Source: Tenodera sinensis
Lineage: Eukaryota > Arthropoda > Insecta > Mantodea > Mantidae
Assembly: GCA_030765045.1 (NCBI GenBank)
Contig: CM060964.1
Span: 153,972,490-154,036,489, forward strand
Direction of reading: 5' to 3'
DNA: 64,000 bases
A model generated the notes under the pieces. That model saw only the letters and a program-made list of their open reading frames with translations. It was not told the DNA's origin and made no database searches. The translations under genes were made by a program, and so were the position numbers. Every line of letters begins with the position of its first letter. Within the stretch, counting starts at the first letter, position 1. Positions 1-10,129 of the stretch are shown here, piece by piece.

Positions 1-960
1 ATATGTTTAACATGAGGCTCCCAAGTGAGTTTATTGTCAACTATTACACCGAGAAATTTGACTTCTTTGGTATTATTTAAGCTTGGCAGGTCTTTTAGTG
101 TAACTATTAGTTGTGTTTTTTGTTCATTAAGTAAGAAGCCATTTGCCCTGAACCAAAGATCTGCCTGCCTCAAGGTATCCTCAGCAATTGTTTTTAGATT
201 TATAAAGTCTGTGCTGGTATTAAAGAAAGTAGTATCATCTGCATATAATATTGTATGAGTATTTATAAACGAAGGCAGATCATTGATCATTAATGCGAAC
301 AGTAAAGGTCCAAGAACAGAACCCTGTGGCACCCCACATTTTATCTCTGACATTTTTGATCTATCACTTCCCACACATACAACTTGATAGCAATTTATTA
401 GATAAGACTGAAAGAGTTTCAATGCCATATCTCCTACACCATAAAATTTAAGTTTATTTATAAGGTGAGTGTGATTCACACAGTCAAACGCCTTGCTCAA
501 GTCACAGAAGGTGGCCTGAGCTATGCTTTTAGTTTCAAAAGTAGTGAGTATCTTTTTCACTAACAGAACTATGGCATCAATTGTTGATCTGCCTTTTCTA
601 AAACCGAACTGGACTTCACTAATTATGTTGGCTGCTTCTAAATAATTACAAAGTTGATTGTACATAATCCTTTTCAAACACTTTCGAAATTATCGGAACT
701 AACGTTATTGGTCGATAATTTGATGGGTCGCTTTTATCTCCTTTTTTGAAAATCGGGATGACTCTTGAGAGTTTTAATTTACTGGGGAAATTTCCTTCAG
801 ACAAACATTTATTAATACAATATGTTCGTGGATGCAATGTGTTCTATTACTTGTTTAAGAAGATTATTAGTGCAACATTCGAAAGCTATGGGTAACTTGT
901 CTGTAGGTTTTTCACCATTTTAGGAGTTTGCCTTCTTGACAGGCACATTGCCTTTTAGCA
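1..960 (-). pseudogene. LINE reverse transcriptase fragment (truncated at window edge)
   Basis: Minus-strand reading gives consecutive RT blocks of a non-LTR retrotransposon. They are a PIFKKGDKSDPSNYRPI block near 720-770, a DLSKAFDC block near 480-510, a GVPQGSVLGPLLF block near 305-345, and the catalytic YADD near 234-245. The NYRPI block and the later blocks are in different frames: a single-base frameshift lies near 672, just after VFEK. Sequence right of about 840 still resembles the region ahead of RT but is degraded. The element continues beyond base 1. The motif style is Jockey/CR1-like, but the clade is not resolved. It is dead because of the frameshift. Confidence 0.85.
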
Positions 961-2336
961 GGAGCAAAGTGTCAATGGATGTGAAAGATGTATTACATAC
1001 CCCGTAATTTTCCTCAAACTGATAGCCAAATTTGTGTTCATTATAATTTTGTGGTATATAATTGTTTTAATTTCATAGCAAATCAAGCTACCCTTAACAT
1101 TCTGATATGAATTCATGCTACTCTGCAATAACTTGGTGGCAGTATGTTTGGAAACGAAGTTTGAGTCAACAGCATTTGTTGTAAGCTGCAAGAAACTAGT
1201 GTTGTACGCTTGACCCAAGGTATGTACCAAGGTAGATTACATCTTATGTTAAGAATCATACTAACATTATTGCATTTATAGTTGTGATTTGTTTTGTTTT
1301 TTGTATGTGTGCTCTTTAATTGAGAATATTTGGGCATGATTTGGACACTTGGTTACTCACTATTAAAGCATATATTGGTCAAGATTTGTGCAGATTCTGG
1401 GACGAAGATATGCATACAGTAAGTGTGCATCCAAGAGGTCACAGAATTAATCAGAGCTAGAGCAGTAAACAAAACTTTGATTCTGTGTTGTTGATGGCAA
1501 CAAAGATAAAAAAACTGTTGCATGAACAATAAACTCGAAGTAACAAGTTTCCAAACATTAACACTTCTCTAAAAAGCAATATGCAACTAAAGCAGATCCT
1601 CCAAAGTCCACAATCAGTATTTCGACAAACATTAAAAAATGTTTAAGGCATTTTAGCATCAAAGTTTATGAAAATGAATCCTGGCTGTCTCGTAACACTT
1701 AAGTTAAAACAACTGTTTTGTTGATCTTCGTTTTTCAAAAGAAAAGTGAGTTCGGAATTCTAGCGGTTATGAAAATATAAATAAGATGCATAAGATAGCC
1801 ATAAAACAACTATTCTTGTAATTACATAACAAGCAAACAACAACTAAAAATGTTCGGCATAAATCCAAAAAAGAATTTTCATTGAATTATCAGTATAAGC
1901 TCTCAGCTGAATAGCATAACAACGAAGTGAAAAAGAACAGCTTTACTTTCTCATTTTGTACAAGCTGTATGTTTTCTAGGAAAACAGGCACTTGTTTTCA
2001 TGGTCACAATGAGAAAGAAGGATCTTCAAACAAAGGCAATTATATTGAAGATTTAAATGAATTAGCAATATATGATGCCTCTGACAATGATAAAAGATGA
2101 AAGCTCAGTTTAAGTTGGGTCATATTTTAACAAATTTTACAATATTCGCTGGGTTACATACAGAGTCTGATAGGTTATGCCACTTGCTTTTAGTAAGGGC
2201 TAAATGTCTAAGTAATTCATCTCAATAGAGGCTACCATTTTCGTCAGAGCTCCAGTTCATCTTAGCCTTTTTTCCTTGGAGTGGTATTTTTATTCATCAT
2301 AATTCTTTATCTAATGCACTAAGATCACTTCAGAAC
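961..2336. other. AT-rich stretch with no recognised gene
   Basis: Only short open frames with no recognisable domain, and no clear terminal repeats. I see nothing I can support here. Confidence 0.6.
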
Positions 2337-2689
2337 ACAGGAGTCATTTCATGTCAAATCGCGCAAAATTTGACATTTATGTCTCCGATTTCATTAATAT
2401 TAAATTTACGTGTTCTGTGAATGAAAAAATGATACCCCTATTTTTTGTTTGTCTGTAAATTAATTATTTTGGTAAACATAAAGCATTAAATTTTCGGATA
2501 TTTTGCGCACACCGTTCTACATAAACATAAATATCTCTGGTATTATTTTTCAGATATAATCTGTAGCTCATTTTGAACACTGAAACGTGTACTTTATTTA
2601 TACATTAAACAAAAAACAAATAGTTTGATATTTCCTATTTTTACAAGACCATTAACATTACAAACATCATTAGCAATACTTACTCTTAA

Positions 2690-2956
2690 CGCCCGCCTCT
2701 GTAGCGTGATGGTTAGCATGTCTGCCTCACGTTCAAGAGGTCGCGAGTTCGAATCTCGCTTAGGGGAAGTTATCCGGGTAAGGTTTTTTTCCAAGGTTTT
2801 CCCTACCCTGAGAGGACGAATGTCAGGTAACTTAAAGCTCCATGGACCTCGGGCTCATTTGAGCATCATTTCACCCATTTCATTTCATTCATTCGTCCGA
2901 TGACACAATGTTGGAGGACTTTAATTAAAAAAAAAAAAAAACAAAAAACCAAAAAA
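2690..2956 (+). repeat. tRNA-derived SINE inserted in left foldback arm
   Basis: An A-box-like TAGCGTGATGG at 2702-2712 and a B-box GTTCGAATC at 2747-2755 mark the tRNA-related head. The body ends with CGTCCGATGACACAATG... and an A-rich tail. It is flanked by a perfect 12-bp TSD, ACTTACTCTTAA, at 2678-2689 and 2957-2968. The other foldback arm (near 6900) carries the empty site, which confirms the insertion. Confidence 0.9.
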
Positions 2957-3489
2957 ACTTACTCTTAAGTAAAAATTACCGGGAAAATTTGTAAAACGTA
3001 GCTTGATGATGCCATGTAATCCTACAAAAAGTTCAGAATGGGATTCTAAATACATGCAGAGAAATTAAATAACTTAACAAGCCGTGCAGACTGGAGTAAC
3101 GCTGCATTCACGGCCAGAAGGTATACACATCGCATGCAGCTGATTACATCTCATATTGCACTTCCGTCCAAGTCAAACTGCTAGCATAAACACTGAAATA
3201 GGTCATTTCACGTCAAATGGAACACTTCTGAAAATTGACATATGTAATATTTTCTCCAATTTGTTTAATCTTATCAATAGATGAGATTAAATAATCTGTA
3301 TGATTTCTTTTTTGTGTGACACGCTTATTTTGTGCTTTATTAATATTATTTTTAAGGTATATTCACATACTCAATTATATAAAAATCATTATACCGAATA
3401 TTATTTGAATTTTAGAATTTTCGTGGTTGCAGCAGTCTAAAGTAAAAAAAAAAAAAAAAAAATTGCAGTTTTGCATGCCATTGTTTTAA

Positions 3490-5017
3490 CCCTTTAACGC
3501 CGTGCGTGTTCGTATGATCACGGTTTACCGCTTTCCATTTAACAATGTTCCAATGCGTCGTCTGCTTCTGTAGAGTATCGCTGGTGATTTATATCAGCTA
3601 CAGAATGGTGTGGTATCCCTGTCTACTCATATTGTCGGCTTCTGTAAACAAACATTGTCGTTGCACAACTTTTAGTTATCGCTAGTGTTGTCACAGCTGC
3701 AAGATGTCGGTGCGCTTCAAGTAAGTTTCCTATTTTGTTTACAATTAGACTTTGATTGTGTGATAAATACTTTTAAAGGTCTTCGGCATGATTAGTGTTC
3801 CTGTTATTATGAAACAGAACAATAGGTTACTGCATATATTTGGTCTAGACCCTTCTAAAGTGAAGCGTGATCATATGAACACGCTAGGCGCATATATATG
3901 CAGTATATGACTTAGTCCATTTTCACGGTTGTGTTACCTTACACGGCTTAGACGTTGTGTTGCCATAAGAAAACTTATTATTTAGGAAACTATAAACTTG
4001 GTATACAGAACATAACTTTCCATATGTTTTTAACAGGGATATAACTCTCCGGGAAGCCTTGGATATTTTAGAATCAGATGAACCAATAGGAGATGTTGAC
4101 AGCATTTTTATAGAACCTCCAGATGCTAACGTCTACTCCGACGAAGATTCTGGTGAAGAGGATGGTGGTGGTGAGATTGATAATCTTACAGGGTGCCAGC
4201 TTTCTAGCCAAGCAGAAATTGTCCTCACCAACAATGAGCGTGTAGGTGGTGCAGTTGATGATGTCACTTCAGAAAACGCCAATGCTCCACCACAGAAGAA
4301 GAGCAAACATATGAAGAAAAGCTTCGTGTGGACTAAGGATGATAATGGAGGTTTGGTTGGTATATTCCCAGAAGCTGATTATTCATCATTATCCAACAAA
4401 ACACCCGTGGAATGTTTCGAACTCATGTTTGACCATGAAATAATTAAATTTATGATAGAAGAATCCAGGAAATATGCAATATTCAACAATTATGATGATC
4501 CTAAAATAGCAGTGTAGTGTTAGTGATGATATTCGTCTTGATGGGAAGAACCACCTTGTAGCTCCCTGCAATCGACGACACTGCGCTGGCAAGGAATGCA
4601 CCAGCACTGTTTGCACAGAGTGTATAAAATGCAACGTTGGACTCTGTATCCCGTGTTTTGTCGAGTTTCACACCCTATAAAAGACTTGATTCTTTGACTT
4701 GCGACATAATTTTGTGCTCATGTGATCATATGTTATATGTCTGCATGCATTTAATATTTATAATTCACCTTTAAAGTGCACCTCATTGTAATATATAATT
4801 GGCACTGTAACTTTGGCGTTTGTTATTAAGTATGGCCACCTAGGCGTAAAATGCTTACACTAGCGCCTAGCGTGATCATATGGACACGGTCCATTGTAAA
4901 AAAATGGTTAACTATAATGACTCATTATTTTGTATTAGAGTTCCACAAAACTGTATGAGTTGCTGATAAAAAAATGAAAGTGAATAAAAGAATTAATATT
5001 ATTTCGGCGTTAAAGGG
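3490..5017 (+). mobile_element. piggyBac-like element, internally deleted copy
   Basis: Flanked by TTAA at 3486-3489 and 5018-5021, with 13-bp terminal inverted repeats (TIRs) CCCTTTAACGCCG. The opposite foldback arm near 6148 keeps the corresponding uninterrupted sequence. Apart from a central deletion of about 1.1 kb this copy closely matches the longer copy at 57913-60541. The missing part corresponds to about 58935-60035 of that copy and holds all the catalytic aspartates. It is therefore non-autonomous, and its ends could only be moved by a transposase supplied elsewhere. Confidence 0.95.
3704..4517 (+). pseudogene. piggyBac transposase, N-terminal part only
   Basis: Exon 1 (3704-3720, ATG at 3704) encodes MSVRF plus two bases of a Lys codon. 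A GTAAGT donor at 3721 and a TTTTTAACAG acceptor ending at 4036 bound an intron of about 316 bp. Exon 2 begins DITLREALDILESDE and continues through an acidic Asp/Glu-rich segment (typical of piggyBac N-termini) to the start of the DDE_Tnp_1_7-like domain. The frame then crosses the internal deletion near 4505-4515 and stops at 4517. Beyond the junction a frame for the C-terminal cysteine-rich region persists to about 4678 but is not joined in frame. The splice sites are shared with the copy at 58127. Confidence 0.85.
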
Positions 5018-5347
5018 TTAAGTTCACTCAAAATATAAAATAGGCCCCTTTTAGAGGGTAGTATTTTTCAAATATATTTTAATTACTAAACGCTTACTTT
5101 TAAAAAACTGAAAAAATATAATTATAGTCAGAAGTATTGTGCATTGAACTATGCTCGTTTCAGAATGGGATTCGAATAAGACGTGATATAAATACTTTAC
5201 TAATGACGTGTGCGTGGTGAGTAACTTGGATTGACTGAAGAAAGTGCTGTGAACACGTGGGCGTGGAGTCATTGTACATCCGGTGTTTATTGTTTGCAAA
5301 ATATACTTTTATTGCTAGTTGATCTTTAGTGTGAGCTGTGGTGTTGA

Positions 5348-6060
5348 TTGTGCTTGTGTATAATCTTGGCTGAGTTGGTGCAACAGAGTTACGGCTATTG
5401 TTTTAACCCATTCAAAATAGTTAATCACAGAGTTCGTAATAAAAAGCTGAGACCAGTGACGTCAGCAATGCTAATTAAACTTAAATTACAAGACTTAAAC
5501 TTATCTCGCGATTTGGAAGTTTGTGATAATTGCCGCATAACTTTTTCAAAACTTCCAAAGGAACAAACCACCACCGAGTTATGTGTGCCTAGTGCTAGTG
5601 AAAGTTTGGTAGAAGAACATGATAGTGATAGCTCCTCGCCCTCTAGTGACGCAGTAAGTATGGGGTAAATTGAACGATAGTTTGGCTGCAATAGGAGAGT
5701 CTCCAATAAAGAAAAGAAAACTGTTGCAAAAATGCTACCCTAGGGAGAAGTTGCAGAAAATATCACAGACAATGAAGCAGAAAATACCTCACACTACAGA
5801 CTCTGCTTCATATGAAACTTCAAATAATTGTGAAATAATACAAAAATTAACAGATTCTTTCCATAAAACGGATGACAAAAATCTTAAAATACAAATACTG
5901 ACGATTTTTTACAGCTGGTCGTAAAATAAAATAAAAAAACAACATTTTGATGTCTCAACTCACATGATACGAATATCCAAACAGGTGACCAAAGAAAGGG
6001 AAATTTTAGCAACCCCAGACCCCAAGTCTGGAAAATGTTTAGACCTTACTAAAGATTTCT
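5348..6060 (+). pseudogene. N-terminal fragment of a TE protein in the foldback loop
   Basis: A first frame (to 5668) has a cysteine cluster: CFNPF near its start, then CDNCR. That spacing suggests a small zinc-binding module, and an acidic serine-rich tail follows. A second frame (5670-5924) continues with SLAAIGESPIKKRKL. A third piece near 5930-6060 reads as MIRISKQ...ILATPDPKSGK before a stop. I recognise the combined order as the N-terminus of a protein family repeated in arthropod genomes and usually annotated only as uncharacterised. A frameshift near 5660, stops near 5924 and loss of everything downstream make this copy dead. It is presumably a remnant of the element's own transposase, but no catalytic residues are present to test this. 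Confidence 0.55.
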
Positions 6061-6609
6061 GAATTTTATTCAGCGTTTAGTAATTAAAATATATTTTAAA
6101 AATACTACCCTCTAAAAGGGGCCTATTTTATATTTTGAGTGAACCTAAAATAATGCCATGCAAAACTGCTATTTTTTTTTTTTTTTACTTTAGACTGCTG
6201 CAACCACGAAAATTCTAAAATTCAAATAATATTCGGTATAATGATTTTTATATAATAGAGTATGCGAATATACCGTAAAAATAATATTAATAAAGCGCAA
6301 AATAAGCGTGTCACACCAAAAAGAAAACATACAGATTATTTAATCTCATCTATTGATAAGATTAAACAAATTGGAGAAAATATTATATATGCCTAGTTTC
6401 AGAAGTGTTCCATTTGACGTGAAATGACCTATTTCAGTGTTTATGCTAACAGTTTGACCTTGACGGAAGTGCAACATATGAGACGCAATCAGCTGCACGC
6501 GGTGTGTATACCTTCTGGCCGTGAATGCAGCGTTACTCCAGTCTGCACGGCTTGTTAAGTTATTTAATTTCTCTGCATGTATTTAGAATCCCATTGTGAA
6601 CTTCTTCTA

Positions 6610-6836
6610 CTATTGTTTTGTTGTTTAACGACGCTGTCAAATGCCAGGATCACATCAGCGTCGCCGGTGTGCCGGAATTTTGTCCCGCAGGAGTTCTTTT
6701 ACATGACAGTAAATCTACTGACATGGAGCTGTCGGTTTTAAGCACACTTAAAAACCATCGACCTGGGCCGGGTTTGAACCTGCGACCTTGAGATCAGTAG
6801 GCCAGCGTCTAACCAACTGAGCCACCCAGACCGACA
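6610..6836 (-). repeat. tRNA-derived SINE in right foldback arm
   Basis: On the minus strand the head reads TGGCTCAGTTGGTTAGACGC (A-box) and then CAGGTTCAAACCC (B-box), at the right end. Flanks are a 12-bp TSD with one mismatch, GAACTTCTTCTA (6598-6609) and GAACTTTTTCTA (6837-6848). The left foldback arm near 3026 holds the empty site. A second copy of the same SINE family lies at 61826-62060. Confidence 0.9.
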
Positions 6837-7254
6837 GAACTTTTTCTAGGATTACATGGCATCATCAAGCTACGTTTTACAAATTTTTCCGGAAATTTTT
6901 AGTTAAGAGTAAGTATTGTTAATGATGTTTGTAATGTTAATGGCCTTGTAAAAATAGGAAATATCAAACTAATTGTTGTTTGTTTAACGTATAAATAAAG
7001 TACACATTTCAATGTTCAAAATGAGCTACAGATCATATTTATCTGAAAAATAATACCAGAGATATTTATATAGAACGGTGTGCGCAAAATATCCGATAAT
7101 TTAATGCTTTATATTTACCAAAATAATTAATTTACAGACAAACAAAAGAATGGGGGTATTATTTTTTCATTCACAGAGCACATAAATTTAATATTAATGA
7201 AATCAGAGACATGAAGGTCAAATTTTGTGCGATTTGACATGGAATGACTCACAG

Positions 7255-8060
7255 GCATCGACCATCATACTCCCTGGTTTTTTCTTCCTTTGAAAATTTC
7301 ATGAGATGGCGACGAGGTCACAGCAGTAAAGAAGGGGGGAAAAAAGTAGTTCTAATTTGCATTTTTCTGTAACATAAAACCTGGCTTTACAAAAAATCCT
7401 TGCCATCATTATCACTCTGCAAATCTGAACTAGTATCTTTGAATAAGCAAGTTTATTTAGAATGTCTTTGTTGTAATTTTGGAGAAGACAAGACTTTCCC
7501 TTTGATTCTAGTAACGCTTTTATCCCCCCAATTTGACACCGGATTTATTGAACATCAAAACCAGTGTTCCAACACATCACTTCACTTGATGGAGTTCATA
7601 TTTAAGTTAAGATAACTAACTTTTGAACCTTTACAAACATTCTTCATACTTCTGGCTGCTTGTATTTAAGACAGAACCTCTGAAAGTTCAGGTTGCAAAA
7701 CCCAGAGTATGTAAAAGTGCAGTATTTAAGCAGTGATCAAAACAAGGAATCCGCTGGCAATTTCGCTCCCTGATCACTAACAAACACACACTGCTGCAAA
7801 TATTTCTTTTCAATACCAATGTCACACATTCTGCTCTCCATTTCTAACATTATGTTTTTTCCAGACTTTGAAATGTCTGGAAATTCTGTTGTGATAGGAT
7901 TTCTTTAATACCCCATTTTTCAATTATGGAATGTGATGTGCCTATTACAAAAGGTTTGTTCCTGTAATTATCAGTGCACAAGTACAAATCCAGGCACATG
8001 AGCCATTTTCATTGGCTCTATTAATATTGGAATTACAACGGTGCAAATTTCAACTGCCTT
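7255..8060. other. No recognised feature
   Basis: AT-rich sequence between the foldback element and the next SINE. The small open frames show no domain. Confidence 0.55.
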
Positions 8061-8062
8061 TT

Positions 8063-8250
8063 CTAAATGGGGTAGATTTTAAAAAAAATTTTTTTTTTAT
8101 TATTGTTAACATCCTCCAACCTAATGTCATATCGGACGGTCTAAAAGGGGGTAGCGTAAGACTGAAAAATTCTATGCCATAGCTGGGATTTAAACCACAG
8201 ATTTTCCGGTCTCCGTCCAGCTGCTCCAGCTACCAGCTACCGTGGCCAAT
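8063..8250 (-). repeat. tRNA-derived SINE, degraded
   Basis: On the minus strand the B-box-like GTGGTTTAAATCCC is followed by TATGGCATAGAATTTTTC. A tail containing GTCCGATATGACATTAGG and GGAGGATGTTAAC precedes an A-rich run, which is T-rich on the plus strand at about 8075-8100. The tail is related to that of the SINE at 2690-2956. The central segment matches the arm of the hairpin elements at 16140 and 44366. No TSD was found. Confidence 0.65.
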
Positions 8251-8454
8251 GTACCAACATGACATCAAATTCTCCAACTCATTCACGTTTTTCCCAGTGA
8301 ACCACACAAGGAGATCTCAAATACAAATAAAACACCCTAATGGTGACTTACTATGCTGTACCTAAGTCCAGGGTTTCATAGTTTAACTAACTATAAGGTC
8401 AATCAATGGAAATTGTGTATTACCATTCATCTACCTTTTTTTTTTATATTCCTA

Positions 8455-9096
8455 GACACTAATGTTGGATGTGACAATGTGGAAGTTGCATCCACGTTGC
8501 CTAAGTTGCTGCAATGTTTATCATTTCCTGCATGTGGTTTCCAGATGATAAACAAGCGGCCATATGAGTTGTACAGTTGTGTAACTCACCAAGACTCTGA
8601 AGTACACCAAGAGAATCACTCAAAATTAGGCAGTGACCCACTTTAAGATAGTGCACATATAGAACGAATCGGTATATTGCATACAGCTCTGCAGTACAAA
8701 TAGAAGTGCTATTATGAAAACCGAATGTATGTACTGAACTCTGAGGTACTCTGTTCTCTGAACAAGAGGATTAGAAAAAACTGAGCTGACCCTTGCTTGG
8801 AAAATGTGGTCCTTCACAAACTCCTGAATGAACAGTGGTAGGTGTCCAGGTATGTTCCAGGTATACAGCAAATGTAGTATCCCTGCTTGGCAACACATAT
8901 CAGAAGCCTTCTCAAAGTCAAAAAATATGCCAAAGGTTTGATAGCTCGTAATAAATTTGTTAATAATCTGTGTCTGACACAAGACAGTCCACAGTTGAAC
9001 AGTGTCATCGAAAACTACACTGAATGTTAGTAGGTTGCAAGTTTCTAACTACCAAACTAACCGTCCATTGGTCATGTGTTACATCACCTTGCAAAT
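8455..9096 (-). pseudogene. LINE RT block joined to RNase H by internal deletion
   Basis: The minus strand gives IFFDFEKASD..., GHLPLFIQEFVKDHIFQARV and a degraded LLF block. At about 8700 it then jumps to RNase H sequence: AELYAIYRFVLYVHYLKVG followed by LILSDSLGVLQSL. The RT catalytic box and thumb are absent, so a deletion of several hundred bases is inferred at about 8700. The frames around the junction are shifted. In the family the RNase H domain removes RNA from the RNA-DNA hybrid during reverse transcription; here it is inactive. Confidence 0.7.
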
Positions 9097-10095
9097 TCAA
9101 CTGAAGAGGGAAACAGGATGGTAGATGGAAGAAAGATGATGACCCTTTCCAGCTTTCAAAATGGGTACAATGGTGGCCTTCTGCCACTTTTCTGAAACAA
9201 TACTGTCAACCCAAAGATGATTATAAACCTCGACTAGGAATGCCATTCCTTCAGCAGAGAGCTCTTGTAACATTTGCACATGAATACCGCCTGGTCCTGG
9301 TGCTGATAGTCGCAAAGATGAAAGAGAATGTTCTAGCTCCGCCATGGGGGAAAGGTGATTGTAATCTTCTACGTTCCTAGAACGAAATGCAAAGCCTTGA
9401 GATTCCACCTGAGGCTTAATTGGAAGGAACTCAGGGGAGTAGTTATCCGAGCTAGACACTTGAGCAAAAGCACTGCCAAAGGTTTTGGATACATCAAATG
9501 GATCAACAACAGCTACTGTAGCTGTTTTAAGACTCGCAATTGGAATGTGGGTCAATTTACTGGCTACATGCCTTAACTTATCCCATACAACCGAGGAAGG
9601 TGTGTGTCGGTTAAATGTAGCTACGAACTTGCCCCATGATGTCTTTTTGCTATTCTTAATGACTTGGCTAGATCTGGCGTGGATTTTTTCGTATTGGATT
9701 AGGTTATCCAATGTTGGGTGATGCTGAAAAGCTCTAAGAGCATGCCTTTGAGCAGGAATGGCACTCCGACATTCATTCGTCCAACAAGGACAGAAATCGA
9801 TCATGAAATAGACTGCTCAGCAGCTGAAAGAATCCTCTGGGTGAGATGCTGCACCAAATCATTCACTGAGTCGTGCTCGTACGTAAACACAGTCAACTGG
9901 GTGTACAATTCCAATTGGCATAGTCCTAGTGCCATCTAGGCATACGTGTGGAACATGTATCTTGTGTTAAGAGACTAATAAGAGATGGAAAGTGACCACT
10001 AGAGTGTAAATCAGATATGACATTCCATTGTAAGGAAAGTTCCAACTGTGGAGAACAAACTGTTGGATCAGGGTGCGGAAAACTATTAGTCTCTT
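9097..10095 (-). pseudogene. LINE ORF2: end of endonuclease and RT fingers
   Basis: A long open minus-strand frame (9804-9097) contains the linker PSSVVWDKLRHVASK. It is followed by MAELEHSLSSLRLSAPGPGG and KWQKATIVPILKAGKGH, the start of the RT domain. The expected NYRPIS block is altered to SIYHPVSL. To the right (9805-10095) the minus strand continues as the endonuclease C-terminal part (SDLHSSGHFPSLISLL) with several stops. The piggyBac-like insert separates this from the rest of the endonuclease at 12502. Confidence 0.75.
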
Positions 10096-10129
10096 CGCAG
10101 ATATGGAGCTCTTATGACGTCCTGTGCGT

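Larger units (their letters stand above)
2341..7250. mobile_element. Foldback DNA transposon with about 940-bp inverted arms
   Basis: The left arm (2341-5094, excluding later insertions) is the reverse complement of the right arm (6074-7250, excluding a SINE). Left end GAGTCATTTCATGTCAAAT matches the inverted right end with one difference (GAGTCATTCCATGTCAAAT). The flanks are ACAG (2337-2340) and ACAG (7251-7254), a possible 4-bp TSD. Once the nested piggyBac and SINEs are removed, each arm is about 940 bp and the loop is about 980 bp. The loop holds a broken gene start (see 5348-6060). The arms differ by scattered substitutions only, so each arm keeps the empty site of the insertion in the other. 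The superfamily is not assigned; a 4-bp TSD would fit Sola- or Chapaev-like groups, but that is a guess. Confidence 0.85.

Noticed and set aside
4711..4730. Extra CATGTGATCATATG word in the piggyBac copies as another binding site
   Set aside because: It shares only the GATCATATG core and lacks the flanking CGTG/CACG, so it was not counted with the others.
8353..8646. Plus-strand frame with Cys residues that could be a host exon
   Set aside because: The opposite strand encodes the RNase H part of the I-like LINE in the right order.
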